A stretch of 64,000 nt of DNA, from IMG/VR virus record IMGVR_UViG_3300013004_000026, positions 104,428 to 168,427 of that record, one strand, 5' to 3'. This DNA is from a virus. The notes under the pieces are model-generated. The model searched no databases. It had not been told where the DNA came from and saw only the letters and a list, made by a program, of their open reading frames with translations. The translations under genes were made by a program, and so were the position numbers. Shown here one piece after another: positions 63,283-64,000 of the stretch; positions within the stretch are counted from its first letter, which is position 1; every line of letters begins with the position of its first letter.

Positions 63283-64000
63283 TGTCTAAGATCTTTTCTA
63301 GTGCGTTAAAGATTTTTTGATTGTCAAAACTTTTACTACAGGCCCACTTAACTGCATTTTCGCAAACAAGTTCTCGCACCGGAGGTGTCTGTCTTGCATA
63401 ACAACCTAAACATTCCACATCGCTGGTCACAACAGTAATATCTTTACCAAACTCACCGCTGCGTGTGGGCAGTATTTGCTCTGGCAACAGATGGCTGATC
63501 AATGCCACCATTGGTGTGCTAGTGGTGCCAGCAATATGAAAAGGTCCACTGTCTGGTCCGACAAACGCACGAGCTTTGGAAATTAAATATTGAATTTCTC
63601 CAATACTTAATTGTTCAACCAGATCAATATAACGATCTGGTTGTGGTGGCACACGAAAATCGTATTTGGCCCCAACTGCCACAACTTTCATGGTAGGATA
63701 TTTTTCATGCAAGCGAGTGAACATTGAGCTCCAGATTTCCAAATCAATGTTTTTGTTTTCCCAAGCCCAACGACGCATGTGTACCACAATGTAATCACTG
63801 TTGATTTCTTCAATCACTTGATCCACATTGGATTTTTCTTCATCTGTGGGAAATATCTCCGGAGAATGGTCAACTGCCAGGCCTTCTTGGCCAAATGCTC
63901 TGTACAAGTAACTGTCCACATAGTGACTGGTCACTTGTTCTTCATAGGCATCATTGAGATTGACATACAAGTCCCAAGGATCTGCTTTTTGCATGTCGTC
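63275..64000 (-). CDS. GT9-type (heptosyltransferase-like) glycosyltransferase, partial
   Basis: Open to the window edge, so the N-terminus is missing (an internal ATG at 63994 is probably not the start). The visible C-terminal half has VVHMRRWAWENKNIDLEIW, 'VVAVGAKYDF', 'YLISKARAFVGPDSGPFHIAG' (the nucleotide-sugar-binding GPDSGP-H motif of GT9 and related ADP-heptose transferases), and 'CLGCYARQTPP'. Completes the glycan operon. Substrate unknown. Confidence 0.8.
   Translation of the reverse strand, partial: DDMQKADPWDLYVNLNDAYEEQVTSHYVDSYLYRAFGQEGLAVDHSPEIFPTDEEKSNVDQVIEEINSDYIVVHMRRWAWENKNIDLEIWSSMFTRLHEKYPTMKVVAVGAKYDFRVPPQPDRYIDLVEQLSIGEIQYLISKARAFVGPDSGPFHIAGTTSTPMVALISHLLPEQILPTRSGEFGKDITVVTSDVECLGCYARQTPPVRELVCENAVKWACSKSFDNQKIFNALEKILDNE

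Noticed and set aside
1-64000. tRNA genes, CRISPR arrays, insertion sequences, integrase/attachment sites
   Set aside because: Searched by eye for clover-leaf ends (GGTTCGAATCC-type), repeat-spacer arrays, transposase DDE motifs and Tyr/Ser recombinase motifs; none was found, but degenerate cases could be missed.

Overview
The window is a piece of the genome of a large T4-like (tailed, contractile-type) bacteriophage that infects a Gram-negative, probably aquatic, proteobacterium. The T4-type replication genes point to a phage: a gp41-type replicative helicase, a gp61-type primase, the UvsW helicase, a DexA-like exonuclease and class Ia ribonucleotide reductase with glutaredoxin. Long runs of densely packed, mostly minus-strand genes with 1-4 bp start/stop overlaps fit this, as do fibre and spike proteins and a T4-late-type promoter motif (xTAAATA) upstream of most units. 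Outer-membrane and periplasmic cargo (CsgG/CsgF, FecR, an autotransporter-like barrel, a penicillin-binding protein) and canonical sigma-70 promoters indicate a diderm host. Terminase, major capsid and DNA polymerase genes are not in this window, so it is partial. I saw no tRNA, rRNA, CRISPR array, insertion sequence or integrase.

Layout. 0-3.7 kb: a fibre protein, a methyltransferase-like protein, and a plus-strand group of four small membrane proteins with an alpha/beta hydrolase. 3.7-12.6 kb: an envelope cassette made of a D,D-peptidase, a CHASE2 adenylate cyclase, a small secreted protein, an autotransporter-like adhesin, a FecR-domain protein, a curlin-like protein, CsgG and CsgF. 12.7-18.5 kb: DexA-like exonuclease, ClpS, Hsp20, ribosomal protein bS21, ClpX and a coiled-coil membrane protein. 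18.6-20.8 kb: fibre and ILEI-domain structural proteins. 20.9-22.6 kb: a plus-strand early island with PD-(D/E)xK and GIY-YIG nucleases, closed by a terminator. 22.6-24.5 kb: metalloprotease-like, holin-like and SleB-type hydrolase genes. 24.6-26.7 kb: a large unknown probable virion protein. 26.8-30.8 kb: glutaredoxin, NrdB, NrdA. 31.2-35.2 kb: a pectate-lyase-fold spike, Cas4/RecB-like nuclease, IscA, a polynucleotide-kinase-like protein, IscU and a PGDYG protein.

35.3-45.1 kb: a block of probable virion or prohead proteins, including two Pol-beta-type nucleotidyltransferases, a KxDG ligase-like protein and a 940-residue LysM protein. Several of these share a short N-terminus reminiscent of the T4 capsid-targeting peptide. 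45.1-50.8 kb: helicase, radical-SAM enzyme and primase in one coupled run, then a miniature DnaE-like protein and accessory genes. 50.8-56.3 kb: cupin, PIG-L deacetylase, glycosyltransferase, UvsW and a 2-oxoglutarate oxygenase-like protein. 56.4-60.3 kb: early genes headed by an AAA+ ATPase and near-identical sigma-70 promoter cassettes, with a PLP-enzyme-like protein. 60.3-64 kb: a glycan operon (two DUF5672 glycosyltransferases, a sugar C-methyltransferase, a GT9-type transferase cut by the window edge).

Three things stand out. The envelope cassette combines a curli secretion channel, a curlin-like subunit, FecR, a CHASE2 cyclase with a Ser at the transition-state Asn position, and an adhesin; I know of no described phage system of this composition. 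Five early genes have sigma-70 promoters placed so that transcription should begin at the start codon, suggesting leaderless mRNAs. Finally, a 196-residue protein seems to be a shrunken DnaE core retaining all three polymerase aspartates, and three different nucleotidyltransferase-fold proteins sit side by side in the virion gene block. All functional statements come from reading motifs by eye; no database search was possible.
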